DNA from: Mycoplasmatota bacterium
GTDB lineage: Bacteria > Bacillota_I > Bacilli_A > Izemoplasmatales > Hujiaoplasmataceae
Assembly (NCBI GenBank): GCA_016342455.1
Contig: JAEIOE010000001.1
Coordinates: 60,096-124,095 of the forward strand
Direction of reading: 5' to 3'
DNA length: 64,000 nt
The notes beneath the pieces are model-generated. The model made no database searches. It was not told the DNA's origin and saw only the letters and a list, made by a program, of their open reading frames with translations. A program made the position numbers and the translations under genes. The stretch's first letter is position 1; every line of letters begins with the position of its first letter. Shown piece by piece: positions 48,360 through 58,695 of the stretch.

Positions 48360-51234
48360 CCTCCTTGAATGTCAATTGAGATAGAGTAACAATAGTCGTT
48401 AAAACACTTGTATCAAGGACAGTAACTACTCTTGTCTTTGTATAAATTTGATTCATATATTCAACTTGATAAGTAATATAATATACACCAGCAACCATAG
48501 GATTTACTTCACCGCTAATAATAACTTCGCCAATAGTAGATGTCGCTCCAGATTCGATATAGGATTGTCCTAGATAGATTGTGGATACTCCAGCGTTTAA
48601 TGTAATTTCAACAGAAGGTGTTGCTTCAATGACTCGAATATAACGATTAATCGTATATACTAATTCTTCTTTATCGTAAAGCATATAATTTACTATATAT
48701 TTTCCCGGAAGCGAGTTATCTAAATCAGAATCTATTTCTAAAGTTAGTGTAGAATCAAGTAGGTTAATTGAAGAATCAAGATATTGTTCGCCAACAGTAA
48801 TGGTATCTATACTAGGGTTTAATGTAACGCTATTTTCAATGAAGGTTCTTTCGAAAACGGGATAAAATTCCAACGATTCCATTACTGTAACATCTGTTTC
48901 ACTCCAAGATAGAAAATTATAATCAAAAGATATTGTAGAAGGTCTTGTAGGATTTTGAGGATATATTATTATTTCACCATAGCTTTGAGAAGAACTAGAG
49001 ATAATGTTTCCTAAGCCATCATAAAAGTTAATACTGTATTGTTCCTCTTCATATAAACCATAGATTGTAATATTTTCAGTAATTATTGAGGGAATATATT
49101 CTTCTGTATAGCTTGAATCAAGATACCACCCTTTAAATACATAACCATCGATATCAATTATCGGCATAACAAAAGGGTCTAAAGACTCAATATAGATGGT
49201 ATCATAATGATTATCACCAATCCACAAGTTAATAGTATGTACAGAATCGACAAATTTAGCATATAATTCAAAGTTTTCTGTGACTGGCGCTAAGGTGTAT
49301 AAATTAATAAAGCCTTCATCTAAATACCATCCAGCGAAGGTTTGAGTTTCGCTCAAAGGGATATCGATGATTGGTAAAGTATTATACTCCACTTGTAAAA
49401 ACGATGAACTTTGTTCGATATTTAAAGTGATTTGGAAATAATTAATGTTAAGCTTTGCATACAAATCAAGATTAGATGAGATAGTCAAATCATCAAAAGG
49501 CATCGTATATTCCATATCTAAATACCATCCAGCAAATTCATATCCTTCCAATGTGATAAGATATTCTGGTATTTCTTGCCCTGACTCAATACTCACATTA
49601 TGATATAACGTTTGATCTACATAATAATTGATTTGATAATAAACAATTTCTTGAAATTTAGCATATAAAGTTAAATCTGAAACAACTATTTGTTGAACAT
49701 ATTCAGTTTCATAATTTTCATCTAAATACCAAGCAATAAAATTACTTCCTGCAAGTGAAGAACTAGGTAAACTAAAAGTATCTAAATGCTCCACAATCAA
49801 GTCATCTACAGCACTACCTTCGGTAATGAACCGAACAGTGTGATATGAATCAGAATATAATGCATATAAGGTAATATCACTCGTGATTGGCAAATTGTAA
49901 TCAAAAGGAATTGTTCGATTGGAATCAATATACCAACCCACAAAAACTTGATTATCTAAAACAGGTGTTTCTGTATCAATAAGGTAGCTACCGTCTATAA
50001 TATATAAGGAATCTAAATAGCTTCCAGGAATTGTTTCAAATGATACTTCATAAAAAGAAGTTGAGAATAATTTATTTGCATCAATTAATCCATAGCCATA
50101 ATAAGGATCTAAAGAGTTATCTCCTAAATCTAATGCGGTTGCATATAGTTTTTGTTTAATTTCGTTGATAGTAGCGTTTGGATATAAACTCATATATAAT
50201 GCGATAATCCCACTAACATGTGGAGCCGCAAAACTTGTTCCTGATCCCATAACATAACCACTGTTCATCGATGTTGTAATAATGTCACTACCAGGAGCGG
50301 TTAGATCAACCGCATCATTGAAAGAAGAATATATTGCGATTTCCATGTCTTCATCAACAGCACCAACGGAGATACACTCCTCAAATGATGCTGGATACAT
50401 TAATTCGTCCGTTCCCTCGTTCCCAGAAGCTCCCACAACCACGATTCCGCTCTGTGTAGCAGCTTTGATTGCCTCTTCGGTTTGAGGGTTGGCATAATTG
50501 CTACCAAGCGATAGATTGATAATATCGGCTCCTTGTTCAATAGCGTAGTAAATAGCTTCAATGAGATCACTGTCTTTAAATGAGTCTTCATTAGTCACAT
50601 TTGTTTTAATGATTAAAAGAGAAGTGTTTTGGGTAATCCCAGCAATGCCTTCAGAGTTATCTTTATTTGCTGCTATAATTCCAGCAACCATTGTTCCGTG
50701 TCCATAATCATCTTCAATAGCTGATAATCCAATTTCATTTGTAACTATATTTTTAGAATAAGGTGATATTCTACCAGAGAATTCCGGATGAGAAGTATCA
50801 ATTCCGGTATCAATAATTGCGATTAATATGTTACTAGTACCAGTTGTATAAGTCCACGCATCAATAGTATTTGTGATTTCTAAGCCATACTGTTGTGATA
50901 AATATTCATCTTCTGTACTTGTTTTCCAAGCTGGAGCATTAATAACGGAATAAGTATTAAAGTAGAAATCATGGTCTAACATAAAAGAAGAAGAATAGAC
51001 TTCATTTTGATATAATGCATAACCATATTCACTGTAAGATACTAAATTAATATGATAATCTAAAGCAATTTGATTGGCTTCTTCAAATGATTCTACAGGA
51101 TGTATGTATTCGTTTTTTACAAGGTTATAAGTTATTTCATTACTAGCAGTTGACATAAACGAAAAAGAAGTCATCAAAATGATGGCCAATAAAATTGTTA
51201 GGGAAAAATGTTTCTTGAATAACATAAAAATCAC
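48340..51234 (-). CDS. Secreted subtilisin-like serine protease (S8) with InlB-type repeats and C-terminal Ig-like repeats
   Basis: AIIDTGIDTSHPEF (D), YGHGTMVAGIIAA (H), GTSFAAPHVSGIIA (S); repeated FxGWYLD...LYAKF units. Confidence 0.93.
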   Translation of the reverse strand: MIFMLFKKHFSLTILLAIILMTSFSFMSTASNEITYNLVKNEYIHPVESFEEANQIALDYHINLVSYSEYGYALYQNEVYSSSFMLDHDFYFNTYSVINAPAWKTSTEDEYLSQQYGLEITNTIDAWTYTTGTSNILIAIIDTGIDTSHPEFSGRISPYSKNIVTNEIGLSAIEDDYGHGTMVAGIIAANKDNSEGIAGITQNTSLLIIKTNVTNEDSFKDSDLIEAIYYAIEQGADIINLSLGSNYANPQTEEAIKAATQSGIVVVGASGNEGTDELMYPASFEECISVGAVDEDMEIAIYSSFNDAVDLTAPGSDIITTSMNSGYVMGSGTSFAAPHVSGIIALYMSLYPNATINEIKQKLYATALDLGDNSLDPYYGYGLIDANKLFSTSFYEVSFETIPGSYLDSLYIIDGSYLIDTETPVLDNQVFVGWYIDSNRTIPFDYNLPITSDITLYALYSDSYHTVRFITEGSAVDDLIVEHLDTFSLPSSSLAGSNFIAWYLDENYETEYVQQIVVSDLTLYAKFQEIVYYQINYYVDQTLYHNVSIESGQEIPEYLITLEGYEFAGWYLDMEYTMPFDDLTISSNLDLYAKLNINYFQITLNIEQSSSFLQVEYNTLPIIDIPLSETQTFAGWYLDEGFINLYTLAPVTENFELYAKFVDSVHTINLWIGDNHYDTIYIESLDPFVMPIIDIDGYVFKGWYLDSSYTEEYIPSIITENITIYGLYEEEQYSINFYDGLGNIISSSSQSYGEIIIYPQNPTRPSTISFDYNFLSWSETDVTVMESLEFYPVFERTFIENSVTLNPSIDTITVGEQYLDSSINLLDSTLTLEIDSDLDNSLPGKYIVNYMLYDKEELVYTINRYIRVIEATPSVEITLNAGVSTIYLGQSYIESGATSTIGEVIISGEVNPMVAGVYYITYQVEYMNQIYTKTRVVTVLDTSVLTTIVTLSQLTFKEDEYEKN

Positions 51235-51370
51235 CCTCTGTAAATATATACGTTAGAATTAGTATTTTTATTGGTTTAAAAATAGTTATATATATATTAT
51301 AGTATTAAAAAACCAGGAGAGAGAATAACAAGTTGAAATAAAAAATATTATAATGAGGCGTATCACATAA

Positions 51371-51406
51371 AAACAGTAAATTCGTTTGAGCGAATTTACT
51401 GTTTTA
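51371..51406. terminator. Bidirectional terminator
   Basis: AACAGTAAATTCGTTTGAGCGAATTTACTGTT. Confidence 0.75.
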
Positions 51407-51427
51407 TATTGTTTGTACTATTTAATA

Positions 51428-52576
51428 TTATAATTTTCGATCATAAAGTCTAAATATTTTATATAATTCTCCTCCAAGTTTTTCTATGGCTTGACGAGAT
51501 CTATAGTTTTTAGCAGCTATTGTGGAAGCGTCAATATGTGTATATCCACGTTGTTTTAGTTGTTGAAAATATTCTTGATACATCATATTAACGATACCCT
51601 TACCCTGATAATCTCTTACAACCATTTGAATCATTCCTCTGGCTTGGGTGATTTTGTTTTTATAATACAATAACTTGATAATCTGGAATATATTCCACTT
51701 GCCTTTTAAATGGATGAGCGCTTGATTGAAGTCCGGGACTACCATAGCAAATCCAATAGGACGACCTTCATCGGTTCTAACTATTTTAATAAGTTCAAAG
51801 TCAAGAAAACTTTTCCAGGAATCAAGAAGTTCATAAAGTTTGTCACCTTCTGGGACTCGCAAATCGTCGTCTTCATAAAGTGATTCATTGAATATCTGTA
51901 TTACGTCTTTAACTTCACTTTCTAAGTGTTTTTTGTCAGCGTTCATGACATTGACATGGTATCGTTTTTTAAGCTTTTCTAGTACTTCAAATCGTTGATA
52001 CGGAACTTTATCAAGTGCAATACTGTAAGCATAAAAATCATCATTTGTACCAAAACCATAGGTTTCGAAAAGAGATTGATAATACTTCTTGTTGTAGACA
52101 TTCATGATAGCTGGTATCATATCAAAACCTTCAATAAGTACTCCTCTTTGATCATCTGGATCTAATGGATTTGTATTACCGTAATAGTAGTCTAAGCCTT
52201 GTGATTTAACTCATTTGTCGGCCTGTTTGAAGATTGCATTCGCAACTTCTTGGTTTTCGATTGATTCGAAAAAGTTGAAGGCTGCTTGTCGGCGTTCTAA
52301 AGGAGTCTTCGGTCTCGCAGTAAACACTTCCAAATAGATTCTTGCGCTGATTATATCATTGAGATAAACATTAAAAGCTATGCAAGGTTCAACACTTTTT
52401 TTGTACAATAATTTGTTAATCAGCATGATTTTTAATTCTTTGCGTATTGGAAAAACATAATACGGATCGTTTTTATATAGGATTTCATGTAAATGAATGA
52501 AGTTTTCGATTTCTTTTTTGTTATCTACAATTCTAATTTCAATATTTTTATTGTTTGAATTTGTTTTGTTTTTCAT
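51428..52576 (-). pseudogene. GNAT-type N-acetyltransferase (YghO-like) interrupted by one in-frame TGA at 52211-52213
   Basis: ORFs 52211..52576 and 51428..52120 share one frame; only the TGA separates ...IFKQADK and VKSQGLDYYYGNTNPLDPDDQRGVLIEGFD... Confidence 0.7.
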
Positions 52577-52597
52577 AATATGACCACCTTATATGAG

Positions 52598-54712
52598 TTA
52601 TGATATTTCTTCACCGTTTTCTAGGATGACTTCACCAGCCAAGGCTGAAATTATTGCATCAAATGACCATATTTCAGCTTTTGAATCACCGGACATATCA
52701 ATGTATTCTACTTCAATTTCAGCGATACTCGTATCATATCCAAAATTCATTAAGAAGGCACTTCGATTGTCAGAACAAAATAGATTTAATGAATTAGTAA
52801 TAGAAAAATTGCTGTTTGCTACCCCACCAACAAACATATCAAAATCACCTATTTTCATATTATCCCAGTATATATTTGGATAATCCATTTCGTTAATTGT
52901 TACAATAACTTTAATGTAGTATTCATTAGAAATAAAATTATCTTCAAATGCATCTTTAATGAAATTTGCGAGAATTGTATGTCCATCTGAAAGAACAAAA
53001 TCTAAATCAAGATTAATAATGGTGTAGTTATCAACCGTACCTCTTTCATACAAACCTAAAGCCATCGCTGTGTCTAATGCTAAATTGAAGTATTCAACAG
53101 CTTTCTCTAGGTTATATCCATAAGTTTCTGGACTCATATCACTTCCAACACTCATTCCTATATCAGTGTATCTATAATTAATTCCTTTTTCTATACTGAG
53201 TAGCGCGGTATCAGTAAATAGTCTATCAATTGGAACACCATTACCTAAAGCTTCCGTTAATGCTAATCGATCAATCGCATAAAACATTGCTAAACGGAAG
53301 TTTTGATCAGCTAGGATAGGTTCTGGAGTATAATTTGTATCTGGAAACAATTTATTGAACTCTGCAACTGAACCGGTAGCATTTAAGTTTAATCTGTTAA
53401 TTATTCCATTAGGAACTTCAACTACATGATAATTGTCTCTGTACTCACTTACATCGTTTATACTAACTTTAAAATAATCTAAATATCCATTATCAAATAA
53501 GTCTTTGATAGTTGAATAATCTCCTGTTAAGTGAAACTCAAAACCAGTATAAGAATACTTATCCTTATCATAATACATTGGATTTTCTTCTAAATTCAAT
53601 ATGTCTTCGTTAATTGAAGTAATATAATATGGTCCTGAATAAGCGATATTTGTGAAACTATCGCCATAATTTGTTTCTGAGTCACCATCATTTTTTAGAA
53701 AATTATATAAGTCAGTATTGATTGGAGTTAAATGTATTGAACTTAACAAATACATTACATCCCAAGAGTCTAGTTCTGTGATGAAGGTAAATTCAATATT
53801 GTTGTCAACTACTTTGAGGCCAACATCTTCCCAAGAGCCGGAACCATCCATATAATCTTCTAGTCCTTCGATTATATGGGCAGAGGAAAGAAAATCATTT
53901 CCGCCACTGACAGCTCTAAACCAAGAGCCATCAATAGCTAATTTATAGGTGTCAACAAAATCAGTTGCACTAATAGTAGTATCATAAGAATCGATATTAT
54001 TTAAAAATATCGAGTTAGTTTCAGGACTAAAATACCATTCTAAATTATCTTTAATAGGAATTTGCCATTTATATGATACTGTTATATCAAATTCTGATTG
54101 GCTCGATTCAATAGGGATTGGTTCATTGGAAGCCATAGAAGGGACTAAGTTGAATCCGTTTTCCGAATCATTAATAACGAAATCATATAAACTATCTAAA
54201 TACAGTTCCATTATGATAGAATCACTACTTGTGTCAGCTATCCATTGGTTATAAGTTTGACCAAATGCACTAACAGTAGATCTGAAGGTGTATTCTCTTG
54301 TATTCCCTAAATGACCATCACCCATTAAAACAGATGAATCATCAATCGTCATTGATCCAAATTCATCTCCATAAGCAAGGACGCTAATATACTTGTCAGT
54401 AGGTAAATCTACACGGTGGTTATATATATAATAATCAGCTCCTGCATATAGTGGTATTCCACTATACATGGTATCTAACAAATAATCTTCTGCGGCCGCT
54501 AGAAAAGTTTCTCTAATGGTATCATTTGCAAACTTAAAATTATAAAGACCTTCCGCATAAAAAAATTCTACAGGAGGTTCCGCTTCGGTCGTTGTAACTT
54601 CTTCAACTGTAGTTGTGTAAGTAGTAGAAGATGTTGCTGAAGAATTATTGTTATCACAGCCTATACAAAAAGATATAGTGATTAACAAGCCAATGAATGC
54701 TATTTTTTTCAT
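52598..54712 (-). CDS. OppA-like (SBP_bac_5) solute-binding lipoprotein
   Basis: Lipobox SFCIGCDNN; ATDFVDTYKLAIDG, DQNFRLAMFYAIDRLALTEAL. Confidence 0.8.
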   Translation of the reverse strand: MKKIAFIGLLITISFCIGCDNNNSSATSSTTYTTTVEEVTTTEAEPPVEFFYAEGLYNFKFANDTIRETFLAAAEDYLLDTMYSGIPLYAGADYYIYNHRVDLPTDKYISVLAYGDEFGSMTIDDSSVLMGDGHLGNTREYTFRSTVSAFGQTYNQWIADTSSDSIIMELYLDSLYDFVINDSENGFNLVPSMASNEPIPIESSQSEFDITVSYKWQIPIKDNLEWYFSPETNSIFLNNIDSYDTTISATDFVDTYKLAIDGSWFRAVSGGNDFLSSAHIIEGLEDYMDGSGSWEDVGLKVVDNNIEFTFITELDSWDVMYLLSSIHLTPINTDLYNFLKNDGDSETNYGDSFTNIAYSGPYYITSINEDILNLEENPMYYDKDKYSYTGFEFHLTGDYSTIKDLFDNGYLDYFKVSINDVSEYRDNYHVVEVPNGIINRLNLNATGSVAEFNKLFPDTNYTPEPILADQNFRLAMFYAIDRLALTEALGNGVPIDRLFTDTALLSIEKGINYRYTDIGMSVGSDMSPETYGYNLEKAVEYFNLALDTAMALGLYERGTVDNYTIINLDLDFVLSDGHTILANFIKDAFEDNFISNEYYIKVIVTINEMDYPNIYWDNMKIGDFDMFVGGVANSNFSITNSLNLFCSDNRSAFLMNFGYDTSIAEIEVEYIDMSGDSKAEIWSFDAIISALAGEVILENGEEIS

Positions 54713-55156
54713 AATTTAACTCCTATTTACTAAATGTTTTTCAAAAAATATTAAAAATAGATTTGATACAATACAATTATATCATAAGGAAAAATCTCTT
54801 TTAGGTCAAAAATGAATTTTTGTTATAATATATGGCGAATTGGTAAAAAAAATAATAAATGAGTATATTTGTTTATATTGAATTATAGAATGACCATTAA
54901 AATATTAGACATAATAGATAATTAAAAATTCTAATGTCTCCGCTTTATTAAAATTGACTTATGTCACTTGAAATTGTATAATTTAGTAGCGTAATAATTA
55001 TAATAAGTATTGTTAAAAATACTGAACATAACCATACTAATTATCCACTTAGATTGGCAATTTATCTTCACAGTCTACTTTTTTGCACTATTTCTCATGT
55101 ATTTAAGTCGACCATATTTAAAGCATACCATTTATTTTTATAATAAGGTAGGACAT

Positions 55157-56548
55157 ATGAATACAGTTACAGAAAGAAAATCAAAATTAATACTCAAAGA
55201 TAAACCGATTTGGAAAGGGATAGTATCCCTAGCTTTTCCGGTTTTTTTAGCGAATATATTTAAAACATTACATGATTTGGTTGACGCTTACTTCTTAGGG
55301 CAACTTGGAGATTCAGCTGCTGCTAGTGAAATGCAAGGAGCAATTGGACTTACTTGGCCTATTTTCTTTGTATTCTTATCATTTGGTATGGGTATTAGTG
55401 TTGCAGGTAATGCTCTAATTGGACAGTACATTGGAAAGAAAGATTACGTTAACGCAAGAAAGTATGCTACAAATGTTGTGTATTTAGCCATTGTATTAGG
55501 GGTTGTATTTACCTTGTTTGCTTATATATTAGCTCCAACAATCCTTGGATGGATGGGTGTTGAAGGTAATAAATTAGATTATGCTATTACTTATCTAAGA
55601 ATTAGATCCTTTGAATTAGTAATTTTATTCTTAACTTTCGCTTTCCAAGCAGTAAGAAGAGCAACTGGAGATACAATAACTCCAGTCTTAGTAAGTTCTT
55701 TTGCGATTTTAATGAACATTATATTAACACCTTTACTAGTTCTATATTTTGATATGGGAATATTTGGGGCTGGATTAGCTACATTATTAGCTAATATTAT
55801 TATTCTACCAATCACAATTATTTTGTTAGTGAAAAATAAAAAAGGCCTAAGTATGAAGTTTAAAATTTCGCATATCAATATTCCAATTATTAAGGATATA
55901 TTTAGCATTGCTTTGCCAGCTTCGTCTGGACAATCAATTCAAGCGGTAGGTTTTATTATATTGCAAGCTTTCATTGAAAACTTCGGTATAGCAGTAACTG
56001 CATTTTACCTAGGTAACAGGATTAATTCATTAGTGATGTTCCCGGTTTCTTCTGTTAGTACAATTATAGCTGTTTATGTGGCTCAAAATATTGGGGCTGG
56101 CAACACCAAAAGGGCTAAATCCGCCATTAAGCAAGGAATGGTAATGAGTGTTGGTTTAATGATTATCGGTGTTTTATTAATCCTTCCTTTTAGAGAGACA
56201 TTAGTAGGGATATTCAGCGATGATCAAGAGGCAATAGCTTTGGCTGTAGAATATATGTTGTTTGTTGCAATAAGTCTGCCATTTATGGCTGTGTTCCAAG
56301 TCTTTTTATCTACTTTCCAAGGTAGTGGAGATACAAAATTCTCATTTTGGCTGTCTTTAATTAGATTGTGGGTATTTAGATTACCATTAGTATATATAAT
56401 GATTACGTATACGAATTTAGGACCAACCGGAATATGGATTTCCATGTTGATATCTAATGTCTTGGCAGTATTAGTGGGACTTGTGTTGTATACTAGAGTT
56501 AAATTTATACCAAAAATAAAATTATCTAAACAAATTGAGGAGATTTAA
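55157..56548 (+). CDS. MATE-family efflux transporter
   Basis: SLAFPVFLANIFKTLHDLVDAYFLGQLG; 12-TM pattern. Confidence 0.9.
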   Translation: MNTVTERKSKLILKDKPIWKGIVSLAFPVFLANIFKTLHDLVDAYFLGQLGDSAAASEMQGAIGLTWPIFFVFLSFGMGISVAGNALIGQYIGKKDYVNARKYATNVVYLAIVLGVVFTLFAYILAPTILGWMGVEGNKLDYAITYLRIRSFELVILFLTFAFQAVRRATGDTITPVLVSSFAILMNIILTPLLVLYFDMGIFGAGLATLLANIIILPITIILLVKNKKGLSMKFKISHINIPIIKDIFSIALPASSGQSIQAVGFIILQAFIENFGIAVTAFYLGNRINSLVMFPVSSVSTIIAVYVAQNIGAGNTKRAKSAIKQGMVMSVGLMIIGVLLILPFRETLVGIFSDDQEAIALAVEYMLFVAISLPFMAVFQVFLSTFQGSGDTKFSFWLSLIRLWVFRLPLVYIMITYTNLGPTGIWISMLISNVLAVLVGLVLYTRVKFIPKIKLSKQIEEI

Positions 56549-56549
56549 A

Positions 56550-57668
56550 ATGAAGAACATTGTTTTTCCCGATTATAATCGAAGTTTAATGAATATCACG
56601 ACCTCGATTTTAAAATATTATGGAGTCAAGTCTAATAAGGCATCCTTATCTATTTTAGAAGACGAGTTAAATAAAAATTATAGAAATGTAGTATATATTT
56701 TAGTAGATGCTATGGGGACTGAAGTATTAAAAAAACATAAGAAACAAGCGAGCTTTTTGTTAGAAAACAAGATTGAGACGCTTACAACTGTCTTTCCATC
56801 GACAACAGTAGCTGCTACAGTTAGCGCATTAACTGGAAAATCACCTATTGAAAACGGGTGGATTGGTTGGTTACAGTATATCAAGGAAGAAGACAAATCT
56901 GTTATTTTCTTTTATAACAAAGATTTTTATGATGAAACAGTAGAATTTGATTATGATGTCAGCGAAAAGTATGTTCCAGTAACAAAAATATATCAACAAA
57001 TAGAAGAAGTTAATGATGATGTAGAGGCAATTGAAATCTTTCCGGAATTTAGAACCCCAGAACATAAAACTTTTAGAGATATGACTAATACAATTATTAA
57101 AGATTGTAAAAAAGAAGGAAAGAAGTTTATATATGCTTACTGGGATAAACTAGATACTTATTTACATAAAACAGGAACTAAATCATTAGAAGTTAGAAAC
57201 CATATCGAAGAGATTAATTCAGATATAAGGTATTTAAGTGAATCATTAGATGATGATACACTAATTATCGTTACAGCAGATCATGGAATGATTGATATTG
57301 AAGAAATTGAACTTTGGAAATTTGATAAAATAATTGAAACATTTACACACAATCCTTCCATTGAAGCGAGAGCGACAGCTTTCTTTATTAAAGAAGGAAT
57401 GGAAGAACAATTCGTTACTGAATTTAATAAAAATTTTAAAGAAAGTTTCATATTATATAAATCAGAAGACGCAATAATAACAAAAATATGTGGCGAGGGT
57501 GTTAATCACCCCAAAGCAAAAGAATTTTTGGGAGACTATTTTTCAATTGCAATTGACAAGTACTCTTTTAAATTAAGTAATTCAAAAAGAGCATTCAAAG
57601 CTCAACATGCTGGGTTAACCAAAGAAGAAATGTTAATTCCGTTAATCGTAATTAGACCAAAAAAATAA
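56550..57668 (+). CDS. Alkaline phosphatase superfamily / nucleotide pyrophosphatase-like
   Basis: YILVDAMGTEVL, TVFPSTTVAATVSALTGKSPIENGWIGW, IVTADHGMID. Confidence 0.88.
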   Translation: MKNIVFPDYNRSLMNITTSILKYYGVKSNKASLSILEDELNKNYRNVVYILVDAMGTEVLKKHKKQASFLLENKIETLTTVFPSTTVAATVSALTGKSPIENGWIGWLQYIKEEDKSVIFFYNKDFYDETVEFDYDVSEKYVPVTKIYQQIEEVNDDVEAIEIFPEFRTPEHKTFRDMTNTIIKDCKKEGKKFIYAYWDKLDTYLHKTGTKSLEVRNHIEEINSDIRYLSESLDDDTLIIVTADHGMIDIEEIELWKFDKIIETFTHNPSIEARATAFFIKEGMEEQFVTEFNKNFKESFILYKSEDAIITKICGEGVNHPKAKEFLGDYFSIAIDKYSFKLSNSKRAFKAQHAGLTKEEMLIPLIVIRPKK

Positions 57669-57690
57669 GCCACTAAATAGTGGCTTTTTA
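57667..57690. terminator. Terminator
   Basis: AGCCACTAAATAGTGGCTTTTT. Confidence 0.8.
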
Positions 57691-57692
57691 TA

Positions 57693-58055
57693 TTATATTA
57701 GTGAAGCTATTACATGTTCAGCAGTTGCCGGGTTTGTCGCGAGAGCTATTTGATATACGTCACTTAGTCTCAACAAGGCAGATACATCAGGCTCGTGAGG
57801 TTGAGCAGTTAATGGATCTCTAAAGAAAAATATAATATCAATTTCTCCATTAGCTACTTGAGCACCAATCTCTTGGTCTCCACCAAGTGGACCGGAACGG
57901 AAACACTTTATATTGAGACCTGTAGCTTCAATTATTTTGTGTCCTGTTGTACCTGTAGCAACTAATTGATGCTGTTTCAATATATATTTATATTTCTTTG
58001 CAAATTCAATCATTTCTGGTTTCATTTTATCGTGAGCAATCAGTGCAATTTTCAT
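57693..58055 (-). CDS. mgsA: Methylglyoxal synthase
   Basis: [18 protein letters not shown]...LVATGTTG...[38 protein letters not shown]. Confidence 0.95.
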   Translation of the reverse strand: MKIALIAHDKMKPEMIEFAKKYKYILKQHQLVATGTTGHKIIEATGLNIKCFRSGPLGGDQEIGAQVANGEIDIIFFFRDPLTAQPHEPDVSALLRLSDVYQIALATNPATAEHVIASLI

Positions 58056-58203
58056 ATTATTTTGTCTCCTCTATCAGTAATCTAAGTAATATTATATCAT
58101 GAAAAAAAATATGCTAGTAGAAATTTGAAGAATACAACAAAATATTCTTGCTTTTTAAAAATTGATTTGATATAATGTAATAGCGTCAAAATAGAATATA
58201 CAT

Positions 58204-58288
58204 GGAGGGGTAGCGAAGAGGCTAAACGCGGCAGACTGTAAATCTGCTCCCATCGGGTTCGGCGGTTCGAAACCGTCCCCCTCCACCA
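58204..58288 (+). tRNA. tRNA-Tyr (anticodon GTA)
   Basis: GGAGGGG...CAGACTGTAAATCTG...long variable arm...GGTTCGAAACC...CCCCTCCACCA. Confidence 0.95.
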
Positions 58289-58476
58289 TTTTTTTAAAAA
58301 ACAGATTAACACGACTGAATTTTGAGTAACTATAAGGCTCATATCTCAGTCGATAATATTCACCTTATAGTCTCGAATGAATGTAACGGAAGTGTTACAC
58401 CCAAATATAAAGTATCACACTTGGAACAGAAAAGCAACACCAAGTTGTGAATTTTTGGAAGGAGACTATTTTTTTT

Positions 58477-58689
58477 ATGGAAAAAAAGACTAGATTAAAA
58501 GAAATTAGAGAACAAAAAGGATTATCTCAAAGAGAAATTGCTAAGATGATTGATACCTCACATACTTCTATATCGAGATATGAAAAAGGTGTCTCAATGA
58601 GCGATGAGACAATTAAAAAAATCTGTAGAGCTCTTGAAATTAATGCAGATTACTTCTTAGGCCTTGTAGATAATAAGAAAAAAGACTGA
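58477..58689 (+). CDS. XRE-family HTH regulator
   Basis: LKEIREQKGLSQREIAKMIDTSHTSISRYEKG. Confidence 0.88.
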   Translation: MEKKTRLKEIREQKGLSQREIAKMIDTSHTSISRYEKGVSMSDETIKKICRALEINADYFLGLVDNKKKD

Positions 58690-58695
58690 TTATTC

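Noticed and set aside
50282-50485. Short ORFs antisense to large genes (e.g. 50282-50485, 46554-46790, 27068-27271, 39517-39747)
   Set aside because: They lie inside well-supported genes on the other strand and have no RBS or recognisable domain.
51428-52576. Genome-wide use of genetic code 4 (UGA = Trp)
   Set aside because: Many intact genes use TGG for Trp, and several plausible genes end in TGA (e.g. hsdS at 25368, XRE at 58689). One interrupted gene is not enough.
55040-55090. Fourth att-like copy (TTATCTTCACAGTCTACTTTTTTGCACTATT resembles CTTAGCTTCACGGTCTACTTTCGGCACCATT)
   Set aside because: The similarity is partial and lacks the conserved terminator segment; it could be chance in AT-rich DNA.
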